NCBI GenBank assembly: GCA_902362805.1 | Contig: CABIXY010000001.1 | Location: 186,001 to 250,000, forward strand | Length of the DNA stretch: 64,000 nt | Source: Eubacteriaceae bacterium | Lineage (GTDB): Bacteria > Bacillota > Clostridia > Peptostreptococcales > Anaerovoracaceae | Direction: 5' to 3' | In this document: positions 33,569 to 42,568 of the stretch, in pieces | Layout of the letters: each line of letters begins with the position of its first letter | Numbering within the stretch: the first letter of the stretch is position 1 | Notes under the pieces: generated by a model | What the model was told of the DNA's origin: nothing | The model's input: the letters and a program-made list of their open reading frames with translations, nothing else | Database searches by the model: none | Translations under genes and position numbers: made by a program

Positions 33569-34843
33569 ATGAAAAATGAATACTTACCTAGAATTGTAGA
33601 TAAGCTGCTAGCTCAGCGTTTGGAGGCAGTTGGAGCCGTTTTGCTGGTCGGACCCAAATGGTGCGGAAAGACGACGACTGCGCAGCAGCAGGCGAGAAGT
33701 GTGCTGAAGTTGCAGGACCCGGATAAGACAAAGGGGTACCTCGCTACAGCTGAGGTGAAACCTTCTCTGCTGCTGAAGGGAGAAAACCCAAGGCTGATCG
33801 ATGAGTGGCAGATGGCGCCCGTGCTGTGGGATGCTGTCAGAAATACAGTGGACGAAAGAGGCGAGGAGGGTCTGTTTATTTTAACCGGCTCTACCGTCGT
33901 TGACGAAACTTCTATCATGCACTCTGGAACAGGACGAATCTCCAGGCTGGTCATGCTGCCCATGAGCCTGTTTGAATCAAGGGAGTCTAACGGGGCGGTT
34001 TCTCTTGCAGCGTTGTTTAAGGAGCCGGAGCTTGACATAGATGGAGTGATGAGCGAACTGACGGTGGAGGCGTTGGTCTTTGCGGCGTGCCGGGGCGGCT
34101 GGCCCTCCAGCTTGAAGAAAAAGACAGAAAAGGCTGCTTTGTTTGAGGCAGAGAACTATGTCAACAACATCTGCGATACCGACGCGGGAGCAGTGGACGG
34201 CACAAGACGGAATCCGGAACGTGTGCGGGCAGTATTGCAGTCCTATTCCAGGAATATCTCTACTTTGGCATCGGACAAAACGATTTTGCAGGATGTTGCC
34301 GCAAGCTACAGTGATATTACTGCACCGACCCTGGCAGCCTACCTGGACGCTTTGGAGAAACTGTACGTTATCAGTGATATTCCAGCCTGGTGTCCTTCCA
34401 TCCGTTCCGCAACAGCCATGCGCAGCGGGCGGAAAAAGGAGTTTATCGATCCTTCCATTGCTGCAGCGGCATTAGGCCTGACGCCAGAGAGGCTGCTTTT
34501 GGATTTGAATACCTTTGGGTTTATTTTTGAATGCCTGTGCATTCGCGATCTGAAGGCTTATTCCACTGCCCTGGGAGGTCATGTTTCCTACTACCATGAC
34601 CGCTACGGCCTGGAAGCAGACTGTGTACTGCATCTGGCTGACGGAAGATACGCACTGATTGAATTCAAGCTGGGAACCAGCGGAATCGAGGAAGGTGCTG
34701 AGCATCTGCTCAAATTACAGGAACTGATCAAAGCAGCGCAAATCAGGGAGCCTTCTTTGCTGATGGTGATCACCGGCGGGGAAATGGCTTATACAAGAAA
34801 AGACGGGGTGAAGATCATTCCGATTGGAACATTGAAAAACTAA
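33569..34843 (+). CDS. AAA ATPase with DUF4143 domain
   Basis: A 424-residue protein of the ATP-binding DUF4143 group (COG1373). Residues 25-170 are an AAA_14 ATPase: Walker A GPKWCGKTTT, Walker B LIDEWQMAP and sensor LTGSTV. Residues about 200-375 are DUF4143, whose end GLEADCVLHLADGRYALIEFKLG has the Asp and Glu-x-Lys of a PD-(D/E)XK nuclease fold. The family is frequent in gut bacteria and its role is unknown, perhaps DNA-related defence. The start follows AGGGAGG. The gene stands alone behind the 23-bp iterons. Confidence 0.92.
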   Translation: MKNEYLPRIVDKLLAQRLEAVGAVLLVGPKWCGKTTTAQQQARSVLKLQDPDKTKGYLATAEVKPSLLLKGENPRLIDEWQMAPVLWDAVRNTVDERGEEGLFILTGSTVVDETSIMHSGTGRISRLVMLPMSLFESRESNGAVSLAALFKEPELDIDGVMSELTVEALVFAACRGGWPSSLKKKTEKAALFEAENYVNNICDTDAGAVDGTRRNPERVRAVLQSYSRNISTLASDKTILQDVAASYSDITAPTLAAYLDALEKLYVISDIPAWCPSIRSATAMRSGRKKEFIDPSIAAAALGLTPERLLLDLNTFGFIFECLCIRDLKAYSTALGGHVSYYHDRYGLEADCVLHLADGRYALIEFKLGTSGIEEGAEHLLKLQELIKAAQIREPSLLMVITGGEMAYTRKDGVKIIPIGTLKN

Positions 34844-34863
34844 GAGAGGAAGGATGACAATTT

Positions 34864-35784
34864 ATGAATAAACCGACTTTGATTATCATGGCCGCAGGTA
34901 TGGGCAGCCGGTACGGCGGGCTCAAGCAGATCGACCCGGTCAGCGACAAAGGTGAGATTATCCTGGACTTTTCACTTTACGACGCCATGATGGCGGGGTT
35001 TGAGAAGGTCATTTTTATCATCAAAAAAGAAAACGAAGGGGATTTTCGGGCTTTGATCGACGAAAGAGCCGGGAAACATCTACAGGTGGAGTATGCATTT
35101 CAGGAGCTTACTGATATTCCCGCAGGCTACCAGGTTCCGGAAGAGAGAAAAAAACCATGGGGGACCTGCCATGCGGTACTGAGTGCACGAAAACTCATAG
35201 ACGGGCCGTTTGCGGTCATCAATGCGGACGATTACTATGGACCTGGGGCTTTTCAATCCATCTACGACTACTTAGCGACAGCAAAAGACGATGAAAAATA
35301 TAGATATTGTATGGTAGGGTATCTGCTGGAGAACACATTGACGGAAAACGGCCATGTAGCCCGGGGCGTCTGCGAGGTTTCCCATGACGGCAAACTACAG
35401 GACATCGTAGAGCGGACAAAAATCATGTGGCGCAACGGGGAAATCGCGTATACGGAGGATGAAGGTGATTCTTGGTATCCGTTAGCGGAAGGAACGACCG
35501 TATCCATGAACTTCTGGGGATTTACAGAGTCCTTTGTCAGAGAGATGGAAGCGAGATTTCCAGCGTTTTTGGATAAAGCGCTGATGGAGAATCCGCTGAA
35601 GGGAGAATATTTTCTGCCGGGCGTTGTAGATCAACTGATCAAAGAAGATAAAGCATCTGTCAAGGTGCTGCAGTCACAAGACAGGTGGTACGGCGTCACT
35701 TATAAAGAAGACAAGGAAGGCGTGGTCAACGCCCTGCAGTCCATGAAGGACAAGGGGATTTATCCGGATAAGCTGTGGAAATAA
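34864..35784 (+). CDS. Sugar-nucleotide pyrophosphorylase family protein
   Basis: A 306-residue nucleotidyltransferase. MAAGMGSRYGGLKQ (residues 9-22) is the nucleotide-binding signature of GlmU/RfbA/MobA-type enzymes with the catalytic Arg and Lys, and INADDYYG (about residue 119) is the metal-binding Asp motif. It joins a sugar 1-phosphate to an NTP. There is no acyltransferase domain. It sits 20 bp after the ATPase gene, probably by readthrough. The sugar specificity is unknown. Confidence 0.87.
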   Translation: MNKPTLIIMAAGMGSRYGGLKQIDPVSDKGEIILDFSLYDAMMAGFEKVIFIIKKENEGDFRALIDERAGKHLQVEYAFQELTDIPAGYQVPEERKKPWGTCHAVLSARKLIDGPFAVINADDYYGPGAFQSIYDYLATAKDDEKYRYCMVGYLLENTLTENGHVARGVCEVSHDGKLQDIVERTKIMWRNGEIAYTEDEGDSWYPLAEGTTVSMNFWGFTESFVREMEARFPAFLDKALMENPLKGEYFLPGVVDQLIKEDKASVKVLQSQDRWYGVTYKEDKEGVVNALQSMKDKGIYPDKLWK

Positions 35785-35798
35785 GAGAACAAAAGATA

Positions 35799-35821
35799 AC
35801 GGACAGCAACTTGCTGTCCGT
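35799..35821 (+). terminator. Intrinsic terminator
   Basis: ACGGACAGCAA and TTGCTGTCCGT form the stem, followed by an AT-rich TATTTATATA tract. Confidence 0.8.
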
Positions 35822-35856
35822 ATTTATATACTGTCATTAAAAGGGATTTGCTTCGC

Positions 35857-36483
35857 TTAAATTGTCATATCGTATACATAGAACTCCAACTCTCCTTTTT
35901 GCCCTCTCATATTGACGAACTGCTTATGCTGCTGCTGACGTTTCATCCCCTGGTGTTCGTAGAATCCAAAATTGCAGCTGGTATCTGTATATAAATAGAA
36001 CTCTTTGATACCCTCGCCCTGCATATAGTCCAGCAGACATTGGAACAGCTTTTTTCCAATGCCTAACCCCCTGCATTCTGGAGATAATGCAAACAGGGAA
36101 ATTTCGCCCTTGTAATTTTTGTTGCAATTTTTCAGCAACCGGCTGTCTATGCCGTCGACACCTTTATAAAAGTTTAAAATATCGCGCCCCTCTTTTGAAA
36201 GCAGCAGCTGAATGATAGCGCTGGACTGCCGCAGACGGTATTTTAACGGACAATGGTGCGTTGCTATATTTTTGCCTAGTATTAAACCAGCAGGAATGCC
36301 GTCTACCTCTGCGACTCTCGCATAAGTTTGGTTCGCGAGGCAGGTTGACAAATATACTTTCGCCAGTTTTTCTGCCGCTTTAGGCGTGGCGAATTTATCG
36401 TAATTCCAAGTTTTTCTGATTACATTTTCTAATGCCTTAAAATCCGCTTTCCTCAATTCTCTTAATATTATCTTACTTGCCAT
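35857..36483 (-). CDS. GNAT family N-acetyltransferase
   Basis: A 208-residue acetyl-CoA-dependent acetyltransferase. The acetyl-CoA loop LSPECRGLGIGKKLFQCLL (about residues 133-151) carries the Q/RxxGxG motif, and the last strand has FYEHQGMK. The substrate is unknown, probably a small amine or peptide. It is divergent from a MerR-type regulator with an effector domain, so the pair may be a small detoxification unit. Confidence 0.9.
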   Translation of the reverse strand: MASKIILRELRKADFKALENVIRKTWNYDKFATPKAAEKLAKVYLSTCLANQTYARVAEVDGIPAGLILGKNIATHHCPLKYRLRQSSAIIQLLLSKEGRDILNFYKGVDGIDSRLLKNCNKNYKGEISLFALSPECRGLGIGKKLFQCLLDYMQGEGIKEFYLYTDTSCNFGFYEHQGMKRQQQHKQFVNMRGQKGELEFYVYDMTI

Positions 36484-36519
36484 TTCTCTATCCTTTCTAT
36501 CTCTTTTAGTTTGGTATAT

Positions 36520-36544
36520 ACTAATGGTAAACTATCTAGTTAGT
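36520..36544. promoter_or_regulatory. MerR-type dyad in divergent promoter region
   Basis: ACTAA (36520-36524) and TTAGT (36540-36544) flank 15 bases in the 83-bp gap between the GNAT and MerR genes. The size and position fit a MerR operator between promoter elements. Weak, because the arms are short. Confidence 0.4.
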
Positions 36545-36566
36545 GTAAAGTCAAGGAGGACTTTTT

Positions 36567-37382
36567 GTGAAAAAAGAAATGATAAAGCTAACGATTGCTC
36601 AATTTGCAAAGCTGCATAACGTAAACAAGAGGACATTGCATTATTATGATCATATCGGCTTGTTTTCCCCGGCGTATAAAGGCGAAAACGGATACCGGTA
36701 TTATGATTACTCGCAAAGCATAGATTTTGAATTTATACGAATGCTAAAAGAAATCAATCTCAGCATTGAGGAAATTAAACAATTTGTTCATTCCTTTGAT
36801 GAAGAGGATTTCCTGCAGACAATCGTGTATAAGCAGAAGGACATTGATGAAGAAATCAAAAAGCTGAAGAGGGTGAAGGCTGTGCTGGCACAGAAACAGG
36901 AACAGCTTTTGCTCTGTCGGCAGATTACGGACATGGAAATACAAATGGTTGAGCAGAAAGCTGAGTATTTACGGACTGTTCCGTATCAGTTCGAAGACGA
37001 TGACTTTATGAACGTGTTTCAATATGTACAAGACACATGGGCGCCCGAACAATACCGCGCAGGCGTTGGCAGCTATATTTCCTTAGAAAAAGTTAAAACA
37101 AAGCAATTTGACAAATATGATGGATTATATTCTCCGGTCATGAAAAGTGAAAGGAAGGAAAACGTCATGATAAAACCAAGCGGATTGTATCTGTGCGGGT
37201 ACTTAGAAGGCCCATGGGGCAGACTGCCTGCGTTATATGAAAAGATGTTTGACTACGCAGATAAACGACAGCTTCATTTAACCGGCTATGCTTTTGAACG
37301 GGGGATCAATGACTTCACCATTGCCAGTGAAGACGAATACATTACACAGGTTGCCATTAAAATTAAAGATGCTTCTGATTGA
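36567..37382 (+). CDS. MerR family regulator with GyrI-like effector domain
   Basis: A 271-residue protein starting at GTG behind AGGAGG. Residues 8-75 are the MerR winged helix (TIAQFAKLHNVNKRTLHYYDHIGLFSP), residues 80-115 a coiled coil, and the rest a GyrI-like ligand-binding domain. This is the BmrR-like layout: bound hydrophobic compounds twist the promoter and activate transcription. It probably controls the divergent acetyltransferase and itself. Confidence 0.9.
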   Translation: MKKEMIKLTIAQFAKLHNVNKRTLHYYDHIGLFSPAYKGENGYRYYDYSQSIDFEFIRMLKEINLSIEEIKQFVHSFDEEDFLQTIVYKQKDIDEEIKKLKRVKAVLAQKQEQLLLCRQITDMEIQMVEQKAEYLRTVPYQFEDDDFMNVFQYVQDTWAPEQYRAGVGSYISLEKVKTKQFDKYDGLYSPVMKSERKENVMIKPSGLYLCGYLEGPWGRLPALYEKMFDYADKRQLHLTGYAFERGINDFTIASEDEYITQVAIKIKDASD

Positions 37383-37423
37383 TACTTGAAAAGGAGGTCT
37401 AGAAAACTTTGTAAAAAATGTAC

Positions 37424-37452
37424 TTGCATTTATTACTTGATATGTGTATAAT
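37424..37452 (+). promoter_or_regulatory. Promoter of rpsF-ssb-rpsR
   Basis: TTGCAT (37424-37429), 17 bases, TATAAT (37447-37452). The leader contains a hairpin with arms GCATAAGC and GCTTATGC before the ribosome site; whether it is the S6:S18 autoregulatory site cannot be decided here. Confidence 0.82.
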
Positions 37453-37529
37453 AATAAGGCGTGTTTAGACGCAAGATCTCTGCATAAGCATAGGGCTTAT
37501 GCCATTTAGTCCACAGGGAGGTGAAACAG

Positions 37530-37817
37530 ATGACAAATTATGAAGTTATGTTCATTCTCGATCCTACTTTAGAAGAGGAAAAAAGAGAAGCTACAATCGA
37601 AAAGGTTAAGACAATCATTGCTGCTGACGGAGAAGTCGGAAATGTAGATGCTTGGGGAATGAGAAAACTTGCTTATCCAATCGAAAAGAAGTTCGAAGGT
37701 TACTATGTTGTAATGGATTTCAAAGCAAGCACAGAATTACCTAAGGAATTGAACAGAAGAATGAGAATCTCTGACGATGTAATGAGACACATCATCATCA
37801 ACAAAGACGCAAAATAG
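37530..37817 (+). CDS. rpsF: 30S ribosomal protein S6
   Basis: A 95-residue protein starting MTNYEVMFILDP, with the ferredoxin-like S6 fold and the motif WGMRKLAYPIEKKFEGYYV near residue 45. It binds S18 and the central domain of 16S rRNA. ATG 37530 is chosen over GTG 37521, which lies inside the AGGGAGGTG ribosome site. First gene of the conserved rpsF-ssb-rpsR operon. Confidence 0.98.
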   Translation: MTNYEVMFILDPTLEEEKREATIEKVKTIIAADGEVGNVDAWGMRKLAYPIEKKFEGYYVVMDFKASTELPKELNRRMRISDDVMRHIIINKDAK

Positions 37818-37836
37818 GAATGGGGTGTAGTTTAGA

Positions 37837-38304
37837 ATGAATAGTGTTGTACTAATCGGAAGACTTACCCGAGACCCGGAAATCAGATATACTGCTGGCA
37901 CACAGATGGCTGTAGCGACCTTTACTGTCGCTATTGACAGACCGGTTAGATCTGGCGGCGAAAAGCAGACAGACTTTCCGAGGGTAACTGTATTCGGCAA
38001 ACAGGCCGAGAACTGCGAGAGATATCTGGCAAAAGGCAGACTCGTCGGTGTTCAGGGAAGAATCCAGACCGGAAGCTATCAGAACAAAGACGGCGTCACT
38101 GTTTATACGACCGATGTTGTAGCAGACAGAGTAGAATTTTTAGAGTGGGGAGACAGGCCGTCAGGCGGCAGTTCTGCTCCACGACAGAATACATCTTCAA
38201 ATTATGGCGGCGGCAATGCCGGTGCCAGCGCTCCGAGAGGCAATGACATGCCTGAGGAGATGCCGGATTCATTCCAGGCAATCGATGAAGATGTTCCATT
38301 CTAA
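37837..38304 (+). CDS. ssb: Single-stranded DNA-binding protein
   Basis: A 155-residue protein. The OB fold begins MNSVVLIGRLTRDPEIRYT and holds TVAIDRP and VTVFGKQAENC (residues 1-105). A Gly/Ser/Asn-rich linker follows and the acidic tip IDEDVPF recruits replication and repair partners. Middle gene of the ribosomal operon. Confidence 0.98.
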   Translation: MNSVVLIGRLTRDPEIRYTAGTQMAVATFTVAIDRPVRSGGEKQTDFPRVTVFGKQAENCERYLAKGRLVGVQGRIQTGSYQNKDGVTVYTTDVVADRVEFLEWGDRPSGGSSAPRQNTSSNYGGGNAGASAPRGNDMPEEMPDSFQAIDEDVPF

Positions 38305-38322
38305 GGAAAGGAGATATGAATC

Positions 38323-38556
38323 ATGATGGATAGAAGACGTGGCGGCATGAGAAGAAAAAAAGTATGCCAGTTCTGCGCTGATAAGACAGAAGCAATCGAT
38401 TACAAGGATGTTGAGAAGCTTAGAAAGTACATTACCGAAAGAGGTAAGATTCTTCCTAAGAGAATCACTGGAACTTGCGCTGTACATCAGAGAGAAGTAA
38501 CGACAGCGATCAAAAGAGCCAGAATCGTTGCGCTGCTCCCATACGTTGCAGACTAA
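38323..38556 (+). CDS. rpsR: 30S ribosomal protein S18
   Basis: A 77-residue basic protein. RRKKVCQFC with a later Cys in [11 protein letters not shown] is the zinc-binding (C+) form of S18. [16 protein letters not shown] is the rRNA-binding core. It pairs with S6 in the platform of the small subunit. An AAAGGAG site lies 9 bases before the start. Confidence 0.98.
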   Translation: MMDRRRGGMRRKKVCQFCADKTEAIDYKDVEKLRKYITERGKILPKRITGTCAVHQREVTTAIKRARIVALLPYVAD

Positions 38557-38573
38557 TTTCATAAACGTAAATT

Positions 38574-38605
38574 AAAAGACTTTCCCAATTGGGAGAGCCT
38601 TTTTT
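38574..38605 (+). terminator. Terminator of rpsF operon
   Basis: Hairpin around TCCCAATTGGGA with flanking AAAAG/CTTTT pairing and six T. Confidence 0.85.
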
Positions 38606-38818
38606 AATACTATTATTTTCTAAAAATATTACCAAATCATGGTCGGAAGACCCGTCTGGATGCCAAGCGGTTATTTGTCGGTTATTTATTGAAATTTCAA
38701 CATTTCTATTGATTAAAAGCCTTTACGGATGCGAATAAAAAAGGTAAAATAACAATTGTTAAATTATTGAAGAATTTGTAAATAGATATAGAGCAATTGT
38801 AGGCAAGGGAGAAAGAGT

Positions 38819-41800
38819 ATGTTGAAGAAAGGTAAAAAAATATTAGTAGTGTTACTGGCAATGAGCATCGTGTTGGGCGGTGTCAGCCAGGTTGCTTTGG
38901 CGGAAGAGCCTGGAGACAATGACCTTGGTGCTGGACCAAACATCGTTGAAAACGGCGATGATGGCACTATAGAGGGGGACGGCGAATTGATTGACGATCA
39001 AAACCCAAGCGGTGACGATATCGTTGATTCTGATCAAAATGAAGAAAACGGCGGTTCCAATGAGGGGCAGCAACAACCGGCAGAAGGTGAGAACGAGGAC
39101 GATGAGCAGGAAGTCATAGGCGATCTGAGTAAATATCTTGATGGATTCAGATTTTATAATACGGATACAGATATAGATTACGACACAGAGAATACAGTAA
39201 GGGACGGGGATTCTGTCGGAATTGTGTTCACGTTTCATATAGATAGTGCAAATGATGCCGATATAAAAGACGGGTCTGTGTTTACGTTGCCGGCGCTGCC
39301 TTCTAATATCGAAATTGAGGATAGTAAAATCGGCGTCTCTCACTCGATGGATGAGAACAATATTGCTTCTTGGCAGATTAATCAAAACAGAGAAATTGTT
39401 GTGACTTTTGGAGATGGCGTAAATACACATTATAATAATATCAATGGCCGAGTTGAAATCTACTGTACCGCCAGTATCATTGATGAGAAAACTGAGACGA
39501 TTCATTTTGATCTGGGTGAGTATAACGCGCAGGGAAAAGACTTTGTTATTGTTTATGTGCCTGCAGTGAATACACCGGAAATAAAAGTGACGAAAGATGG
39601 AAAGCTGAATAAAAATGCAGGAACCATCACATGGACCGTTAAAGCGACTGCGAATACTAATGATCGTTTTGCATCGTTGGCAGGTTATCAGATTAGAGAT
39701 ACCTTTAACAAAGAGGAATTGACACTGATAAAAGACAGTGTTACGGTGGATGGCATATTTGTAAATGTTACTGATATTGAAGAAGGTGGGTTTGAATACA
39801 CCTTTGATAAAAGCTTTGATAAAAAAGAAGCGGTTATCCAGTATCAGACAAGCGTGAACCCCGAACTTTTTGCATCTGAAACAGAGAAATCCGTGGGAAA
39901 TAAGGTGAAGCTGACTATGGCAGGAGAAGAAGTTTCTGTAGAAGCAAATAAAAGCATTCAGGTAACCGACCTTTACTTGTGGAAAAACAAGGGAGGAAAA
40001 ATGTCCTACGATGCAGCGACCAACACATTCCTTCTGACTTATCATGTACCTGTGAGATATTCGACACAGCTTGAAAAGGTGCAGGTGGTAGACGTAATTC
40101 AAAATCTCAAAGATCACTTAGATGCTGCCGATTACACAAGTGTAAGAGTTTCTTATGGTTCCGACGAGGCACCAGGAAATGACAGCGCGTGGACAGTATT
40201 AAAGCAAGGTGAAGACTACACGATAGATGCAAGCAAGAAGCTGACCATCAACCTTGATACAACATACAGTGAAGCGCTGATTGAGTACACTGTTAGAATC
40301 AACGATGCAAAGGCTCTGAGCACAGTAAAGAATTATACCAACTATCGCATTCACAATACGGCTTATCTGTATTTAAATGGTGGAGAAAAGGCTGTGAAAA
40401 GCGATTATGAGAATTGGGATATTAACATCGGAAGTGGTGATCAGATTATCACATTCAATAAAACAGGTACATTCCGAATGGCAGATAAGATTTATGTTAT
40501 AGAAGATGGAAAATACCTAATTGACTGGAACATCAAAATAAACAAAGCAAAGAAAGATCTGCAAGGCAAGATTACAGTAACTGATACAATCGGAAAAGGT
40601 CATGTACTGGATGAGAAGAGTGTCAAGTTTGTAGACGAAAAAGGCATAGAATATACAGAACTGGCTACCTCCGTAAATAAGAATGATTCAGGCGCAGTCG
40701 TGTTCACCATTGAGGGATTAGGCGCTAGAGAATGCAATATCAGATATACGACGAAAGTTGATGATTTTACTCATAACGGAGGAACGTTTAAAAATGAAGC
40801 GGTACTCCACTATGAGGGAATAGAAGACGAAACGATTAACGGTACTGTGACGATTGATTACAAGAACATCATTCAAAAATCAGGTTCTTATGATGCAGAA
40901 AAGAGTGAGTATGATGGAAATAGATACTATAACTGGAAAATCGTAATAAACAACATGGAGAATAAGTTTGTTTTGAATCATCTCAAGATGACCGATACAC
41001 TTCCGAAAGATCACAAGCTAGTCAGTGGCAGCATAAAAGTTGACGGTGAAACCATAGGAACAGAGCGAAGTGACAGCGAGCCATACTATACGATAAATGA
41101 AAAAGGTTATCCAGTCGTTCATTTTCCGGGAACAGTGAAAGAAACGAAGATTGTAACCATAAGCACTTCTACTGATACGAAATTGGATGGCATCACTACA
41201 ATTGAAACAAAAAATGTAGGTCACATTTCCGCAGACGAGTTCCAGTCGGACTTGCGGTCAACAGGAACAGTAAAGGTGAACTATACACCAAAGTTGGTTA
41301 AGAAGACGGACTATAAAAACGGTGAGACGGTAAACTGGGAAATTGCCATCAATGACGGAAGCAATAATTCCTATATTACAAAACAAAATGCGACATTGAT
41401 CGATGAACTCCCTCCGGGGTTAGTTTACGAAGAGGGAAGTGCAAAACTGCTGAAGAAAGACGGCTCTGTGGTTGACGGTTTAGTTGCCAACTATGAAACG
41501 TCGAGCAAGACTTTAACGATGACGCTGCCTGATGGGTTAGACTTGGGCAAAGCATATAAAGTTGTGTTTGCAACCACCGTCGTAGAAAATTTAAAAGATA
41601 TCAGCAACACGATTATCTTTGATGGAACTGCTACGGAAGAAACCATCGCGACTAGCGGCTCCGTAACGCTGAAGAATTCAAGTCTGAATGGAATGATTTC
41701 TGGCGATAATATTCGCTTTGCCATTCAGAAAGTGGATGAAAAAACGAATACCCCGTTAAGTGGAGCAAAGTTTGCGATATATAATGCCAAAGGAGAGGAA

Positions 41801-42409
41801 GTGCAGACGGTTACCAGCGGTGAAGATGGATTACTCGTCTTTGACAAAGGATTGCAGTATCGTTCAGAGTATACCGTGAAAGAGCTTGAGGCTCCAGAGG
41901 GCTACCAACTTGACAGCACTCCATATAAATTGATAATTGGAGCATTTGACAAAGCAAAAAATGGTGCAGAAGTTACCTTTAATGAGGAAACAACTATATT
42001 TACGAGAAATAGTAATAATACACTAGAAATATACAGTACGATTACTAATAAAGCAGAAGAAGGCAAACCAACACCAACACCAAACCCTGTACCAAATCCA
42101 ACACCGACTCCGGATCCGGACCCAACGCCAGATCCAAAACCGCTTCCGCCAGACGAGAACTTGGAGGACCCAGAAAAGCCAGGAGATGACGATGTTTTGA
42201 GACCGGAGCTTCCAGACGACGAACATCTGGAAATTGAAGAGACGACAAAGAATAAGAAAAAAGACGAAACCAAATCGGCAAACGAGAATCCGGATCTGCC
42301 GCAGACTGGTGATAACAGTCAACTGATTCTGTGGATGGTACTGTTAATCACTTCGATGTCAGCAGCAGCGGTCATTATTACCTATAGAAGAAAAGTAGAA
42401 AATAAATAG
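38819..42409 (+). CDS. LPQTG-anchored surface protein with Cna-like repeats
   Basis: A 1196-residue secreted, sortase-anchored protein. Signal peptide at residues 1-28, acidic disordered region (about 30-100), then several adhesin-type beta-sandwich modules (about 110-950) with recurring phrases such as ITWTVKA and NWKIVINN, as in isopeptide-stabilised collagen-binding and SpaA-type folds. Residues 965-1060 are a SpaA/Cna_B prealbumin-like domain (FAIQKVDEKTNTPLSGAKF to ELEAPEGYQL, where Lys, Glu and Asn crosslinks are typical). A Pro-rich stalk of PTP/PDP repeats follows, then LPQTG (1160-1164), a membrane helix and RRK. Monocistronic; no sortase nearby. Confidence 0.92.
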   Translation: MLKKGKKILVVLLAMSIVLGGVSQVALAEEPGDNDLGAGPNIVENGDDGTIEGDGELIDDQNPSGDDIVDSDQNEENGGSNEGQQQPAEGENEDDEQEVIGDLSKYLDGFRFYNTDTDIDYDTENTVRDGDSVGIVFTFHIDSANDADIKDGSVFTLPALPSNIEIEDSKIGVSHSMDENNIASWQINQNREIVVTFGDGVNTHYNNINGRVEIYCTASIIDEKTETIHFDLGEYNAQGKDFVIVYVPAVNTPEIKVTKDGKLNKNAGTITWTVKATANTNDRFASLAGYQIRDTFNKEELTLIKDSVTVDGIFVNVTDIEEGGFEYTFDKSFDKKEAVIQYQTSVNPELFASETEKSVGNKVKLTMAGEEVSVEANKSIQVTDLYLWKNKGGKMSYDAATNTFLLTYHVPVRYSTQLEKVQVVDVIQNLKDHLDAADYTSVRVSYGSDEAPGNDSAWTVLKQGEDYTIDASKKLTINLDTTYSEALIEYTVRINDAKALSTVKNYTNYRIHNTAYLYLNGGEKAVKSDYENWDINIGSGDQIITFNKTGTFRMADKIYVIEDGKYLIDWNIKINKAKKDLQGKITVTDTIGKGHVLDEKSVKFVDEKGIEYTELATSVNKNDSGAVVFTIEGLGARECNIRYTTKVDDFTHNGGTFKNEAVLHYEGIEDETINGTVTIDYKNIIQKSGSYDAEKSEYDGNRYYNWKIVINNMENKFVLNHLKMTDTLPKDHKLVSGSIKVDGETIGTERSDSEPYYTINEKGYPVVHFPGTVKETKIVTISTSTDTKLDGITTIETKNVGHISADEFQSDLRSTGTVKVNYTPKLVKKTDYKNGETVNWEIAINDGSNNSYITKQNATLIDELPPGLVYEEGSAKLLKKDGSVVDGLVANYETSSKTLTMTLPDGLDLGKAYKVVFATTVVENLKDISNTIIFDGTATEETIATSGSVTLKNSSLNGMISGDNIRFAIQKVDEKTNTPLSGAKFAIYNAKGEEVQTVTSGEDGLLVFDKGLQYRSEYTVKELEAPEGYQLDSTPYKLIIGAFDKAKNGAEVTFNEETTIFTRNSNNTLEIYSTITNKAEEGKPTPTPNPVPNPTPTPDPDPTPDPKPLPPDENLEDPEKPGDDDVLRPELPDDEHLEIEETTKNKKKDETKSANENPDLPQTGDNSQLILWMVLLITSMSAAAVIITYRRKVENK

Positions 42410-42416
42410 GTGAACG

Positions 42417-42443
42417 CAGGGGCAGATGTCATATCTGCTCCTG
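42417..42443 (+). terminator. Probable terminator of surface protein gene
   Basis: CAGGGGCAGAT and ATCTGCTCCTG form an imperfect 11-bp stem just after the stop; the downstream T tract is short. Confidence 0.6.
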
Positions 42444-42486
42444 GTTCTTATCTGATGAATTGACTCAAAAGTTTCTGCTCCCCCAC

Positions 42487-42515
42487 TTGACAGGTCAGCG
42501 TTCTTTTGCTTTAAT
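42487..42515 (+). promoter_or_regulatory. Promoter of hisD
   Basis: Consensus TTGACA (42487-42492), 17 bases, TTTAAT (42510-42515); TAATAT with a longer spacer is an alternative -10. Confidence 0.6.
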
Positions 42516-42568
42516 ATAGTAATGTAATAAATTGAGGCGTGTTTGAATATAGACAAAGAGGTAGCATA

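Noticed and set aside
38852..40117. 421-codon minus-strand frame inside the surface protein gene
   Set aside because: Shadow of the long LPQTG protein gene; composition and lack of motifs argue against coding.
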